Below are positions 45,556 through 53,839 of a stretch of 64,000 bases of DNA, piece after piece. Below the pieces are notes generated by a model. It was given only the letters and a program-made list of their open reading frames with translations, was not told the DNA's origin and searched no databases. Made by a program: the position numbers and the translations under genes. Position 1 is the first letter of the stretch; each line of letters opens with the position of its first letter. Source of the stretch: Rhizobium sp. L1K21 (lineage in GTDB: Bacteria > Pseudomonadota > Alphaproteobacteria > Rhizobiales > Rhizobiaceae); NCBI RefSeq assembly GCF_024055895.1, contig NZ_JAMXLE010000009.1, forward strand, positions 62,001 through 126,000, given 5' to 3'.

Positions 45556-47444
45556 AGCATTTCTCCACTCAGGGTGGCCGACCGCCGCCGCAAGATGAGG
45601 ACGGTCAGCAAGACGACAAGGGCAAGACCGGCAAGGTCAAGACCGGTGTTTCTAAAAAGCAGCAGAAGTGCTGCAAACAGATGCAGTCCGCGCCAGACCG
45701 GCCCAACCGGCCCACCAAAGCCATAGCCGGCAAAACCAACACCAAGCGTCCAGACAAGCGCGATGAGTCTCAAAAGGCCAATGGCGAAATCTGTCGGTTC
45801 GAACCCGACCACCAGCAACAGGGACGGATTGTAGACAAAGACGAAAGGCACGATGAAACCCACAAGCGTGAGCCGCATCGAAACCAGCGCGATCTTCATG
45901 GGATTTGCCCCGGCGATTGGGGCGGCGGCAAAAGCGGCGAGCGCTACTGGCGGCGTGATTGCCGAAAGAACGGCAAAATAAAGCACGAACATGTGGGCTG
46001 CGAGCCTTGGCACGCCGAGCGACTGCAAAGCCGGCCCCATGACAAGCACGATGATTAGATAGGCAGGTAATGTGGGCATGCCCATGCCCAGCACCAGGCA
46101 GGCCAGCCCTGTCAAAATCAGGCTCAACAAGAGATTGTCAGACCCAAGTGCGCTGACAGTCTGTGCAAAACTGAGGCCCACGCCCGTCAGGTTGAACCCG
46201 GCCACAACAATGCCGATTGCGCCGACGGCAACCATGATCTTCGCACCTGAAAGCCCGCCATGCGCGAGTGCTGCCAGCAGAATTTGCGGCCGTTTGCGCA
46301 ACTGCGGGTTCAGGGCAAGACCGAGCGCGATGGCCGATATCGTGGCCCAGAAACCGGCCATTGCCGGGGAACGTCCCATCATCATCACTCCGATCACCAC
46401 GGCAACCGGGATGGCAAACATCAAGGAATGGATCGCGTCTTCGCGGGTGAGGCGCGGAAGCGTCTTGGGATTTTCAGGGCGCATGCCCAGTCTCTGCGCT
46501 TCAAGATAGACGGACACAAAAAGCGACAGGATATAGATGGCGGCCGGCACGATTGCTGCGGCACATACCAGCAGATAGTTTGTGCTGGTGAGCTGTGCCA
46601 GCATGAAGGCAACCGCCCCCATCACCGGCGGAATAAACTGGCCTGCAGTGGAGGCGGCTGCTTCCACCGCACCTGCAAACTCAGGACTGAAGCCCTTCTT
46701 TTTCATCATCGGAATGGTGAATGTGCCGGTACCGGCCACATTGGCCGTCACAGAGCCGGACATCGAACCGAACAGCGCTGAGGCAACCGTGGCCGCATGA
46801 GCGGACCCGCCCGGCACGCGACCGGTCAGACGAACGGCAATCTTGATGAGAGCGGGACCGGCCCCGGTTGCCTCGAGAACAACGCCGAAAATAATGTAAA
46901 TATAGAGAAGCTCGATCACCACCGAGGCGGGCAACCCGAACACGCCCTGAAAACCATACCACATGCCTTCGGTCAGCTGTGCCAGGGTGAAGCCCGCATG
47001 CTGAAGCACACCCGGCAGAGACTGTCCCCACAAGCAATAGGCAAGCATCAGCCCGGCAACGGCAGCGAGACCCAGACCAAATTCGCGCCGTGTCAGTTCA
47101 AGAGTCGCCAGCATCGCAAAAAGCGCCACCCATTGATCAAACACCGGGAGATCCATCAGCATATTGGCAAAATTTGCCTGTCCGGTAACAAACCGTTCGA
47201 TACCCATGGCAATGGCACCAATCAGGACGGCATCCGCCATCCAGGCCGCCGCCGCCGGAAAGCCACTGAGCTTCATGCGTGAGGCAAGCGGATTGGCAAG
47301 CACGACAGCGAGCGCACACAGGCCGAATACCAGCGTGCGATGCAGACCCGGATCATACATTCCCACATAAGACGTCCAAATCGCCTGAACCGCCAGCGCA
47401 AGTCCAAGCGCAATTGCGGTGCGGTTCGCCCATATCTCAACCAT
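45552..47444 (-). CDS. TRAP transporter fused permease subunit (TAXI type)
   Basis: 630-residue multi-span permease in which the small (DctQ-like) and large (DctM-like) TRAP subunits are fused. Long hydrophobic segments run throughout, with SMSGSVTANVAGTGTFTIPMM and GMGMPTLPAYLIIVL landmarks. I chose ATG 47444 because GGGAGG is 5 bases upstream; the open frame extends 18 codons but lacks a site. Secondary import driven by Na+ or H+ with the TAXI binding protein. First gene of the operon, divergent from the MBL gene. Confidence 0.9.
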   Translation of the reverse strand: MVEIWANRTAIALGLALAVQAIWTSYVGMYDPGLHRTLVFGLCALAVVLANPLASRMKLSGFPAAAAWMADAVLIGAIAMGIERFVTGQANFANMLMDLPVFDQWVALFAMLATLELTRREFGLGLAAVAGLMLAYCLWGQSLPGVLQHAGFTLAQLTEGMWYGFQGVFGLPASVVIELLYIYIIFGVVLEATGAGPALIKIAVRLTGRVPGGSAHAATVASALFGSMSGSVTANVAGTGTFTIPMMKKKGFSPEFAGAVEAAASTAGQFIPPVMGAVAFMLAQLTSTNYLLVCAAAIVPAAIYILSLFVSVYLEAQRLGMRPENPKTLPRLTREDAIHSLMFAIPVAVVIGVMMMGRSPAMAGFWATISAIALGLALNPQLRKRPQILLAALAHGGLSGAKIMVAVGAIGIVVAGFNLTGVGLSFAQTVSALGSDNLLLSLILTGLACLVLGMGMPTLPAYLIIVLVMGPALQSLGVPRLAAHMFVLYFAVLSAITPPVALAAFAAAPIAGANPMKIALVSMRLTLVGFIVPFVFVYNPSLLLVVGFEPTDFAIGLLRLIALVWTLGVGFAGYGFGGPVGPVWRGLHLFAALLLLFRNTGLDLAGLALVVLLTVLILRRRSATLSGEML

Positions 47445-47742
47445 GTTTCCTCCCGAAGCGGCACGTGATGCCCTCTTCTCCCACGTTAAATCCGCCATAG
47501 AAATTAATGGATGTCAATCATATTTTCAGACAGGCAGATAGGATTTACTGGCTCGCCCTCGAGGAAGGATTGCTTTTTCTTTGTCGAAAATCATCTGTTT
47601 TTGGCAAAAATAGGCATATTTTCGCTTATTTCTGTCAATTTGGAAGGCCACGCCATTTTTTTGAGAAAGACAAACTCTCAAGCCGCCTTGCGATTTTTTA
47701 ACCCGTATGCATTAATAGAAGAATATCGGAGAGGAGTCCCCA
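47445..47742. promoter_or_regulatory. AT-rich divergent promoter region (TRAP operon / MBL gene)
   Basis: 298 bases, markedly more AT-rich than flanking genes (several poly-T/A runs around 47570-47700). Open frames here are short and without similarity. It should contain both promoters; GGAGAGGAG just before 47743 is the MBL ribosome-binding site. No palindrome stood out by eye. Confidence 0.5.
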
Positions 47743-48984
47743 ATGACAGAAGATGAGGATGCACCAGCCGTGCGGGTTCTCAGCGGCGCGGAAGGCATAC
47801 GTGAACTCGGCTCATATGCCCTGATTTTGCCGGCACAAGGCAATGCTCTGGCGGTTCGCACCGACAGCGGAGTCGTGCTCGTCGATTCCGGTCCTGGCGG
47901 TGGTGTAACAGCGCGCATGATTGCCGCGCTGAGAGCCTGGAGCGACGCACCGGTGCGGGCAATTTGCTATTCGCATGGTCACGCCGGTTACAATGACGGG
48001 GTTCGGGACTGGCTTACCCATGCAGTCGGGCGCGGCGATCCGGCGCCGCTGCTGATCGCCCAGGCCAATCTTCCCCGGCGCTATGCCCGTTATCGCGAGA
48101 CGGAAGGTCTGCAGCGGCATTTGAACAGGATTCAGTTTCCTCAGTTCCCTCAGTGGCGGCCATCAGAGGTTCTGGTCGATCCAAATCTGACGTTCGAAAG
48201 CGTTCTGGAACTTGAGGGCAATCCGGCAATCACCCTATTTGCCGCGCCCTCCGAAACCGACGATGCACTCGCACTCTGGATTCCCAGCGAGGGGCTTCTT
48301 TACGCCGGTGCCGCTTTTCCGGGCACCACTATCGCCAATGTCGGAACGCCGCTCAGAACACAACGGTTTTCAATACGCTGGGCCGAAACGCTGGAGCGTT
48401 TGGCAGCCCTTGAAGCGCAAACGCTTGTCACGGAATTCGGCCGTGTGGTGGAGGGGAAAGATCATGTGCGCGAGCGATTGGTCACCACAGCAGAGGCACT
48501 GCGCTGGTTAAGGTGTGAAGTGGTCAAGCGAATGAACGAAGGAATGACCGAAGCGGAAATTCTGCATGATATCGTGCCTCCACCCGAGCTCTTTGACAAA
48601 CCATGGATGAGCGAGCGTTATGGCGCTGTGGACTATATCGTGCGCGATCTATGGCGGGAAGAAAACGGATGGTGGGACCGCAACCCCACCTCATTGCATC
48701 CGGCTCATCCCGACGACGCCGCCGAAGCCATTCTCTCGGCGCTGACAGATCATACAGCCGTGCTCGCCCGGGCGAAAGAACTGGCCGCGGCTGGCAAGAC
48801 ACAACTGGCGCTCCATGTGATCGACTTGCTGGCGCTGGCACCGGGAGACAGCCCCAACATTGTGGAGGCGCGCCTGTTCAAAGCCGAGTTGTGTCAACGC
48901 CGCGCGGGAGAGGTACGCCCATACGTCTCCAAAGCGCTCTATGGCTCATCGGCGACCTTGTTTCAGGACGGTCGCCGCCGATAG
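47743..48984 (+). CDS. Metallo-beta-lactamase-fold protein, alkylsulfatase-like, degenerate metal motif
   Basis: 413-residue protein with an N-terminal MBL domain and a C-terminal alkylsulfatase-type dimerisation region (LARAKELAAAGKTQLALHVIDLL and AELCQRRAGEVRPYVSKALYG). The canonical HxHxDH motif appears as H78-G-H80-A-G82-Y83: the two leading His are kept but the Asp and His are replaced. A later Glu in SETDDALALW may serve as the third ligand. It either uses a different metal site or is not hydrolytic. ATG 47743 has GAGAGGAG upstream. Divergent from the TRAP operon; a sulfate ester or lactone link to that pathway is speculation. Confidence 0.8.
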   Translation: MTEDEDAPAVRVLSGAEGIRELGSYALILPAQGNALAVRTDSGVVLVDSGPGGGVTARMIAALRAWSDAPVRAICYSHGHAGYNDGVRDWLTHAVGRGDPAPLLIAQANLPRRYARYRETEGLQRHLNRIQFPQFPQWRPSEVLVDPNLTFESVLELEGNPAITLFAAPSETDDALALWIPSEGLLYAGAAFPGTTIANVGTPLRTQRFSIRWAETLERLAALEAQTLVTEFGRVVEGKDHVRERLVTTAEALRWLRCEVVKRMNEGMTEAEILHDIVPPPELFDKPWMSERYGAVDYIVRDLWREENGWWDRNPTSLHPAHPDDAAEAILSALTDHTAVLARAKELAAAGKTQLALHVIDLLALAPGDSPNIVEARLFKAELCQRRAGEVRPYVSKALYGSSATLFQDGRRR

Positions 48985-49034
48985 TCCGATGCTTTGGAAA
49001 AGAGTGTGGGATTCCGTTCAACTGGAGACCGACG

Positions 49035-49184
49035 ATGAGAAGGTACTGTCGCAAACTTTCAGACTTTATCGAGCAGGACCATCGTTTCATCAAGAGGCTA
49101 ACGCGACCGATGAAGGGCTTAAAATACCTCTTAACGACCGGGCTTATCACAAAGTCTTATTGTTTACGCCGCCTTGAGATTTCG
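49035..49184 (+). pseudogene. IS6-family transposase C-terminal fragment
   Basis: The frame reads RKLSDFIEQDHRFIKRLTRP followed by MKGLK, which is the conserved C-terminal EQDHR-IKRR-.RPM.GFK block of IS6/IS240-family transposases. The rest of the transposase and the ends are missing, and the sequence degenerates after about 49135. A remnant of an insertion event between the MBL gene and the hpa operon. Confidence 0.7.
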
Positions 49185-49215
49185 ATGTGCCTGCTGCTTT
49201 CATTGCCGGGTAGAA

Positions 49216-49233
49216 GGTCTCAACGATGAGACC
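49216..49233. terminator. Hairpin downstream of hpaI
   Basis: GGTCTCA (49216-49222), ACGA loop, TGAGACC (49227-49233): perfect 7-bp stem, 58 bases downstream of the hpaI stop on the minus strand, followed by TTCT only. Candidate factor-independent terminator of the hpa operon, but the weak T-run leaves doubt. It could equally come from the IS remnant. Confidence 0.4.
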
Positions 49234-49290
49234 GCCCCATCGGCCTTTTGTCAACAGCAATCAAAGCTACTCAACCGCGCCCGAACGAAA

Positions 49291-50097
49291 TCAATAAACC
49301 TTGGCCTTTGAGCCGTCCTTCGCCGCATCTGTATTGTTGAAGTCATCCAGAAGTTTCCTGGTCGCATTAGCAAAGAGCGTCACGTCGTTGCCAATGCCGA
49401 CGAAGGTCGCGCCGAGTTCCACATAGCGTCTGGCAAGGCCAAGGTCGCCGATCAGGATGCCAGCTGCCTTACCATGTCCCTGAATGCGCTTCAGTGCATC
49501 TTCCACAGCCGCCTGCACCTCGGGATGACCAGGTTTTCCAAGATGGCCCATATCTGCGGCAAGATCGGCCGGACCGATAAAGACACCATCGACGCCTTCG
49601 GTCGATGCGATCGCGTCAAGAGCGGCAAGCCCCACCCGGCTTTCGATTTGCAGCAGAAGGCAAACCTCGTCATTGGCGGTCTGCAGATAATCGGGAATGG
49701 AATTGTAGCGGGATGCGCGTGCAAGGGCCGCACCCACGCCCCTGACGCCTTCAGGCGGATAACGCATCGCCTTAACCATGGCCTGCGCCATTTCAGCGCT
49801 CTCCACCATGGGGATCAGCAGCGTCTGGGCACCGATGTCAAGAAGCTGTTTGACGATCCAGGTCTCGCCGATCGGCGGCCGGATGATGGGATGAGAGTGA
49901 GACCCATTCATGGCCCTGAGCTGCGAGATCAGGAGCGGCAGATCATTGGGGGCGTGTTCTGCGTCGAGCAGCAGCCAGTCGTAACCGACATTGGCCGAAA
50001 TTTCCACGGTTGCCGGGCTGGTGAGCGCCTGCCAGAAACCAATCTGCGCACGGCCCTCTTTCAGCGCTTTCTTGAAGGTATTTTTCGGCGCGGGCAT
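49291..50097 (-). CDS. hpaI: HpaI, 4-hydroxy-2-oxoheptanedioate aldolase
   Basis: 268-residue class II pyruvate aldolase of the HpcH/HpaI family. It splits 4-hydroxy-2-oxoheptane-1,7-dioate to pyruvate and succinic semialdehyde. The LLLDAEHAPND segment (metal/substrate region), PPEGVRGVGAALARASRY and DGVFIGPADLAADMG match the family. ATG 50097 has AGGAA 8 bases upstream; the longer frame overlaps hpaH. Last gene of the hpa operon; its product feeds the succinate-semialdehyde dehydrogenase encoded in the same operon. Confidence 0.94.
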   Translation of the reverse strand: MPAPKNTFKKALKEGRAQIGFWQALTSPATVEISANVGYDWLLLDAEHAPNDLPLLISQLRAMNGSHSHPIIRPPIGETWIVKQLLDIGAQTLLIPMVESAEMAQAMVKAMRYPPEGVRGVGAALARASRYNSIPDYLQTANDEVCLLLQIESRVGLAALDAIASTEGVDGVFIGPADLAADMGHLGKPGHPEVQAAVEDALKRIQGHGKAAGILIGDLGLARRYVELGATFVGIGNDVTLFANATRKLLDDFNNTDAAKDGSKAKVY

Positions 50098-50107
50098 GGG
50101 CGTTTCC

Positions 50108-50914
50108 TTATTCGAAATAGAGGCTGACCGAGCCATAAGGCCCGAAGTCACCGACGATTGTATCTCCGTGGCGGGCCTCGATCGGACGGATGAATGACCC
50201 GGCGAGCACGATTTGACCGGCCTCGATCCCCTCATCTCCATATTGCGCCAGCCGGTTGGCAAGCCAGGCAATACCACGCGCCGGCTGATTGAGCACACCC
50301 GCTCCGAGACCAGTTTCCTCAACCTCGGCATTGCGCGAAACAATGGCGCCCATCCAGCGCATATCGATATCGTCTGGACGCACAGCACGCCCGCCGGTGA
50401 CGATGCCCGCATTGGCGGCATTGTCGGAGATGGTATCGAAGACCGTGCGGGTCTTCTTCGTCTCCGGGTCGATGCGCAGGATGCGCGTGTCGAGAATTTC
50501 CAGCGCCGGTGTCACGTAATCGGTGGCGTTCAGCACGTCGAACACCGTGACATTGGGGCCTCTGAGCGGCGTTTTCATCACGAAAGCGATCTCGGCCTCG
50601 ATGCGAGGCTGAATGAAACGGTCCTTCGGTACCGTGGCCCCGTCCTCAAACACCATATCGTCAAACAACACGCCGGAATCGGGGATGTTGATATTCAGCG
50701 CATATTGCATCGCCTTGGAGGTCAGGCCGATCTTCCAGCCGATGACTTTGCGGCCATCAGCAATCTTCTTGTTCACCCATGCGCCCTGGATGGCATAGGC
50801 ATCGTCCATGTCGATGCCGGGATATTTCAGAGATAAGAGACCTGTCTGCACCCGCGTCCGTTCGGCTTCATCGAGCATGAGCGCGGCTGCCTGAATATCC
50901 TTTTTGTCCGGCAT
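50108..50914 (-). CDS. hpaH: HpaH, 2-oxo-hept-4-ene-1,7-dioate hydratase
   Basis: 268-residue hydratase of the MhpD/HpaH (FAH-like) family that adds water to 2-oxohept-4-ene-1,7-dioate. GRKVIGWKIGLTSKAMQ and RIEAEIAFVMKTPL (metal ligand Glu) are diagnostic. ATG 50914 has GAGG 7 bases upstream and shares one base with the hpaG stop (TGATG). Ten bases separate it from hpaI. Confidence 0.93.
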   Translation of the reverse strand: MPDKKDIQAAALMLDEAERTRVQTGLLSLKYPGIDMDDAYAIQGAWVNKKIADGRKVIGWKIGLTSKAMQYALNINIPDSGVLFDDMVFEDGATVPKDRFIQPRIEAEIAFVMKTPLRGPNVTVFDVLNATDYVTPALEILDTRILRIDPETKKTRTVFDTISDNAANAGIVTGGRAVRPDDIDMRWMGAIVSRNAEVEETGLGAGVLNQPARGIAWLANRLAQYGDEGIEAGQIVLAGSFIRPIEARHGDTIVGDFGPYGSVSLYFE

Positions 50915-51783
50915 CAAAGCACCTCGTCGGCGATCGTGTTACTCAGAATGCCGATACCATCGGCCTCGACTTCGACAACATCACCCGGCTTCAGCCAGAT
51001 TGGCGGATCAAAGCGCGCACCGGCGCCGGTCGGTGTGCCGCACACGATGATATCGCCCGGCACAAGCGTTGCGAAGGTTGAAACGTAATTGATGATCTTG
51101 CGGAAGGAGAAGATCATGCGACTGGTGCGATCCGACTGGCGGACCTCACCGTTAACGCGGGTTTCCAGCTTGATGTCGGCGAGCTGGTTTTCGTCCTTAT
51201 AGGGTATGATCCAGGGACCGATGGAGCCTGTGCGGTCGAAATTCTTGCCCTGCGTCACATTGAACTTGGCATGACGAACCCAGTCACGGATCGTGCCTTC
51301 GTTGCAGAGCGAGAGGGCAGCAATGTGATCCAGCGCTTCGGATTCAGGAATGCGGCGGCCACCCTTCCCGATGACTATAGCGATTTCGCCTTCATAATCC
51401 AGCTGCGGGCTTTCCGGCGGACGGATCAGCGGCTGATTATGACCGGTGAAAGAACGCGGGAAACGGATGAACAGCGATGGGTTCGGGGGGGCCGCCTGTC
51501 CGTCCTTGTATTCCTCGTTGCGGTCGGGAAAGTTTACACCGACGCAGATGATCTTTTCCGGATGTGGCAGCGGAATTTCGAACTTGATTTCCGAGACCGG
51601 AAAATCCGCCTTTTGCCCTTCGAATTCTTTGGCAAGCTTCTCCAGCGCACCGTCTACGACCACTTCGAGAAGTGTCGGCCAGTTCGGGTAACGCGCCGAA
51701 ATATCAATCACGCCATCCTCCATGAGCAGGCCGTAGCCGTGGCGGCTGCCATTGGAAAAGCTGATAAATTTGGGATGAACCAT
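50914..51783 (-). CDS. hpaG: HpaG-type isomerase/decarboxylase (single FAH domain)
   Basis: 289-residue fumarylacetoacetate hydrolase-fold protein. Metal-binding residues lie in DYEGEIAIVIGKGGR, and the C-terminal GDIIVCGTPTGAGARFDPP is typical. In E. coli HpaG is about 430 residues with two such domains; here there is one, and no second FAH gene apart from hpaH. It should carry out 5-oxopent-3-ene-1,2,5-tricarboxylate decarboxylation and/or the isomerisation that follows. ATG 51783 start. The single-domain form implies a different division of labour from the enterobacterial pathway. Confidence 0.87.
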   Translation of the reverse strand: MVHPKFISFSNGSRHGYGLLMEDGVIDISARYPNWPTLLEVVVDGALEKLAKEFEGQKADFPVSEIKFEIPLPHPEKIICVGVNFPDRNEEYKDGQAAPPNPSLFIRFPRSFTGHNQPLIRPPESPQLDYEGEIAIVIGKGGRRIPESEALDHIAALSLCNEGTIRDWVRHAKFNVTQGKNFDRTGSIGPWIIPYKDENQLADIKLETRVNGEVRQSDRTSRMIFSFRKIINYVSTFATLVPGDIIVCGTPTGAGARFDPPIWLKPGDVVEVEADGIGILSNTIADEVL

Positions 51784-51800
51784 GATCGTTTCCTCTATTC

Positions 51801-53255
51801 TCAGGCAATGCCGCCAAGGCAGACATATTTGATTTCCATGAATTCCTCGATGCCATATTTCGAACCTTCGCGGCCAAGGCCGGAAAGCTTGACGCCGCCA
51901 AAGGGCGCTTCGGCGGTGGAGATCAAACCGGTATTCACACCAACCATGCCGTATTCCAGTGCCTCGGCGACACGAAATACACGAGAAAGGTCATTGGCGT
52001 AAAAATAAGAGGCCAGACCGAATTCGGTGTCGTTGGCCTGCGTAATTACATCGGCCTCGTCGGTGAAACGGAAAAGCGGGGCCAGAGGACCAAAGGTCTC
52101 TTCCCTCGCCACAGCCATATCAGGGGTGACGTCGGCAATCACCGTTGCCTCGAAAAATGTGCCCCCCAGCGCATGACGATTACCGCCGCGAACGATCTTG
52201 CCGCCTTTGGACACCGCGTCGGAAATATGTTCCTCGACCTTTTCCAGAGCGGCAACATCGATCAATGGTCCAAGGATCACGCCCTCGTCAAAACCATTGC
52301 CGGTCTTCAGATTGCCAACGGCAGCAGCCAACTTTGCCGCGAAAGCCCCATAGACGCCGTCCTGAACATAAAGGCGGTTGGCACAAACGCAGGTCTGACC
52401 GTTATTGCGGAATTTGGCGATCAGTGCGCCCTCGACAGCTGCGTCGAGATCGGCATCGTCAAACACTATGAAGGGTGCATTGCCGCCAAGCTCAAGACCG
52501 AGCTTTTTCACCGTCGGCGCACATTGCTTGTAGAGTTCCGAGCCGATTTCGGTCGAGCCTGTGAAAGTCAGCTTGCGCACGATCGGGTTTGATGTCATTT
52601 CGCCGCCGATTTCACGCGCCGAGCCAGTGATCACCGAAAAGAGGCCGGAAGGAAGGCCCGCGCGCTCACCTAGAATGGCAAGGGCAATTGCCGAGAAGGG
52701 CGTCTGTGAGGCTGGTTTCAGGACCATGGCGCAACCGGCTGCAAGTGCCGGCCCGGCCTTGCGGGTGATCATCGCATTGGGAAAATTCCAAGGCGTGATG
52801 GCCGCAACGACACCAATAGGCTGTTTCATTACGAGGATGCGCTTGTCCACCTGGTGGCCCGGAATGATGTCGCCGTAAACGCGGCGGGCTTCTTCGGCAA
52901 ACCATTCAATGAAGCTTGCGCCATAGGCAATTTCGCCCTTGGCCTCGGCCAATGGCTTGCCCTGTTCGAGGGTCAAAATAGCGCCCAGATCATCCTGGTT
53001 CACCATCATCAGCTCAAACCATTTGCGCAGGATCTGCGACCGCTCTTTGGCTGTGCGCTTGGCCCATGCCTTTTGTGCGACCTCGGCGGCTTCGATTGCC
53101 GTACGGGCTTCTTCAGCACCGAGATTGGGCACGATACCGATGAGATCGCCGGTGGCAGGGTTGGTTACCTTGATCGCGGTCGCCAGTTCGGCTTCTACCC
53201 ATTGGCCTCCAATGAGGGCCGCTTCGCGAAAAAGGGAAGGGTCTTTCAGTTTCAT
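51801..53255 (-). CDS. gabD: Succinate-semialdehyde dehydrogenase
   Basis: 484-residue aldehyde dehydrogenase of the GabD/SSADH group. The catalytic Cys is in FRNNGQTCVCANRLYV and the Glu in LELGGNAPFIVF. It oxidises the succinic semialdehyde released by HpaI to succinate, which completes the pathway into the TCA cycle within one operon (the substrate is inferred from context and family). Start ATG 53255. A related 4-aminobutyrate role is the alternative. Confidence 0.88.
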   Translation of the reverse strand: MKLKDPSLFREAALIGGQWVEAELATAIKVTNPATGDLIGIVPNLGAEEARTAIEAAEVAQKAWAKRTAKERSQILRKWFELMMVNQDDLGAILTLEQGKPLAEAKGEIAYGASFIEWFAEEARRVYGDIIPGHQVDKRILVMKQPIGVVAAITPWNFPNAMITRKAGPALAAGCAMVLKPASQTPFSAIALAILGERAGLPSGLFSVITGSAREIGGEMTSNPIVRKLTFTGSTEIGSELYKQCAPTVKKLGLELGGNAPFIVFDDADLDAAVEGALIAKFRNNGQTCVCANRLYVQDGVYGAFAAKLAAAVGNLKTGNGFDEGVILGPLIDVAALEKVEEHISDAVSKGGKIVRGGNRHALGGTFFEATVIADVTPDMAVAREETFGPLAPLFRFTDEADVITQANDTEFGLASYFYANDLSRVFRVAEALEYGMVGVNTGLISTAEAPFGGVKLSGLGREGSKYGIEEFMEIKYVCLGGIA

Positions 53256-53318
53256 TTCAGGCTTCCGGCAAATCTCAATTTTCAGAATGGGCGGTCGATC
53301 AGCCGCCGCCCGATTTTG

Positions 53319-53804
53319 TTACTTACCGACTGTCGGATCCGGATCTTCCGAATACCAATGTTCTGCCAGTTTGCCGTTTTCGCAACGGAAGATGTCATAG
53401 TAGTGGAAATCGAAAGCCTTGCCTTTGTCAGGACCGGCATCCCAGTGACCGGTATCGTGAGCGCGCAATGCGGCGAACATCTCGTCGCCCACAATGCTGA
53501 CAATCTCGGTTTTGTAGTCCGACTGGGCTTCCGGGAAATCCTTACCCGGGCCTGTCGGTGGCGTCGCAAACACGCCACGCCACGTGTCTACCCATTCGGA
53601 AATGGGCGGCTGTGGCGGAGCAACGTGCTGGATGTAGTTCGGCGAGAGATAATCCATCGCCACATCAGCATTGCGTTTATCAAAGACGTTGATCCAGAAG
53701 GCACGTGTCAACGCGACGCAGGACGCTTCATCAGCGGCCTGAGCTACGGCAAACGAATTCAGAAGTGCGGCGAATGCAGCACCCAAAGAAAGATATTTTT
53801 TCAC
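53319..53804 (-). CDS. Secreted SnoaL/NTF2-like protein
   Basis: 161-residue protein. After GTG 53804 (GAGGA 6 bases upstream) the N-terminus VKKYLSLGAAFAALLNSFAV is a Sec signal peptide with cleavage near AQAAD. The mature part is one NTF2/SnoaL domain (ALTRAFWINVFDKRNADVAMDYLS, then WYSEDPDPTVGK). An exported SnoaL-like protein in an otherwise cytoplasmic degradation operon is unexpected. Role unknown; a periplasmic hydrolase or ligand-binding function is possible. It lies between the type I extradiol dioxygenase and the SSADH genes. Confidence 0.8.
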   Translation of the reverse strand: MKKYLSLGAAFAALLNSFAVAQAADEASCVALTRAFWINVFDKRNADVAMDYLSPNYIQHVAPPQPPISEWVDTWRGVFATPPTGPGKDFPEAQSDYKTEIVSIVGDEMFAALRAHDTGHWDAGPDKGKAFDFHYYDIFRCENGKLAEHWYSEDPDPTVGK

Positions 53805-53839
53805 GCTAGTCCTCACGGTTTCAAGTTGAAGCAGCTTTA

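Larger units (their letters stand above)
48985..49290. other. 306-bp gap with IS6-type transposase scrap and hairpin
   Basis: No intact gene. Contains the transposase fragment at 49035-49184 and a perfect 7-bp inverted repeat at 49216-49233. Separates the plus-strand MBL gene from the converging hpa operon end. Confidence 0.5.

Noticed and set aside
48985-49290. Complete insertion sequence
   Set aside because: Only a C-terminal transposase block remains and no terminal inverted repeats were found.
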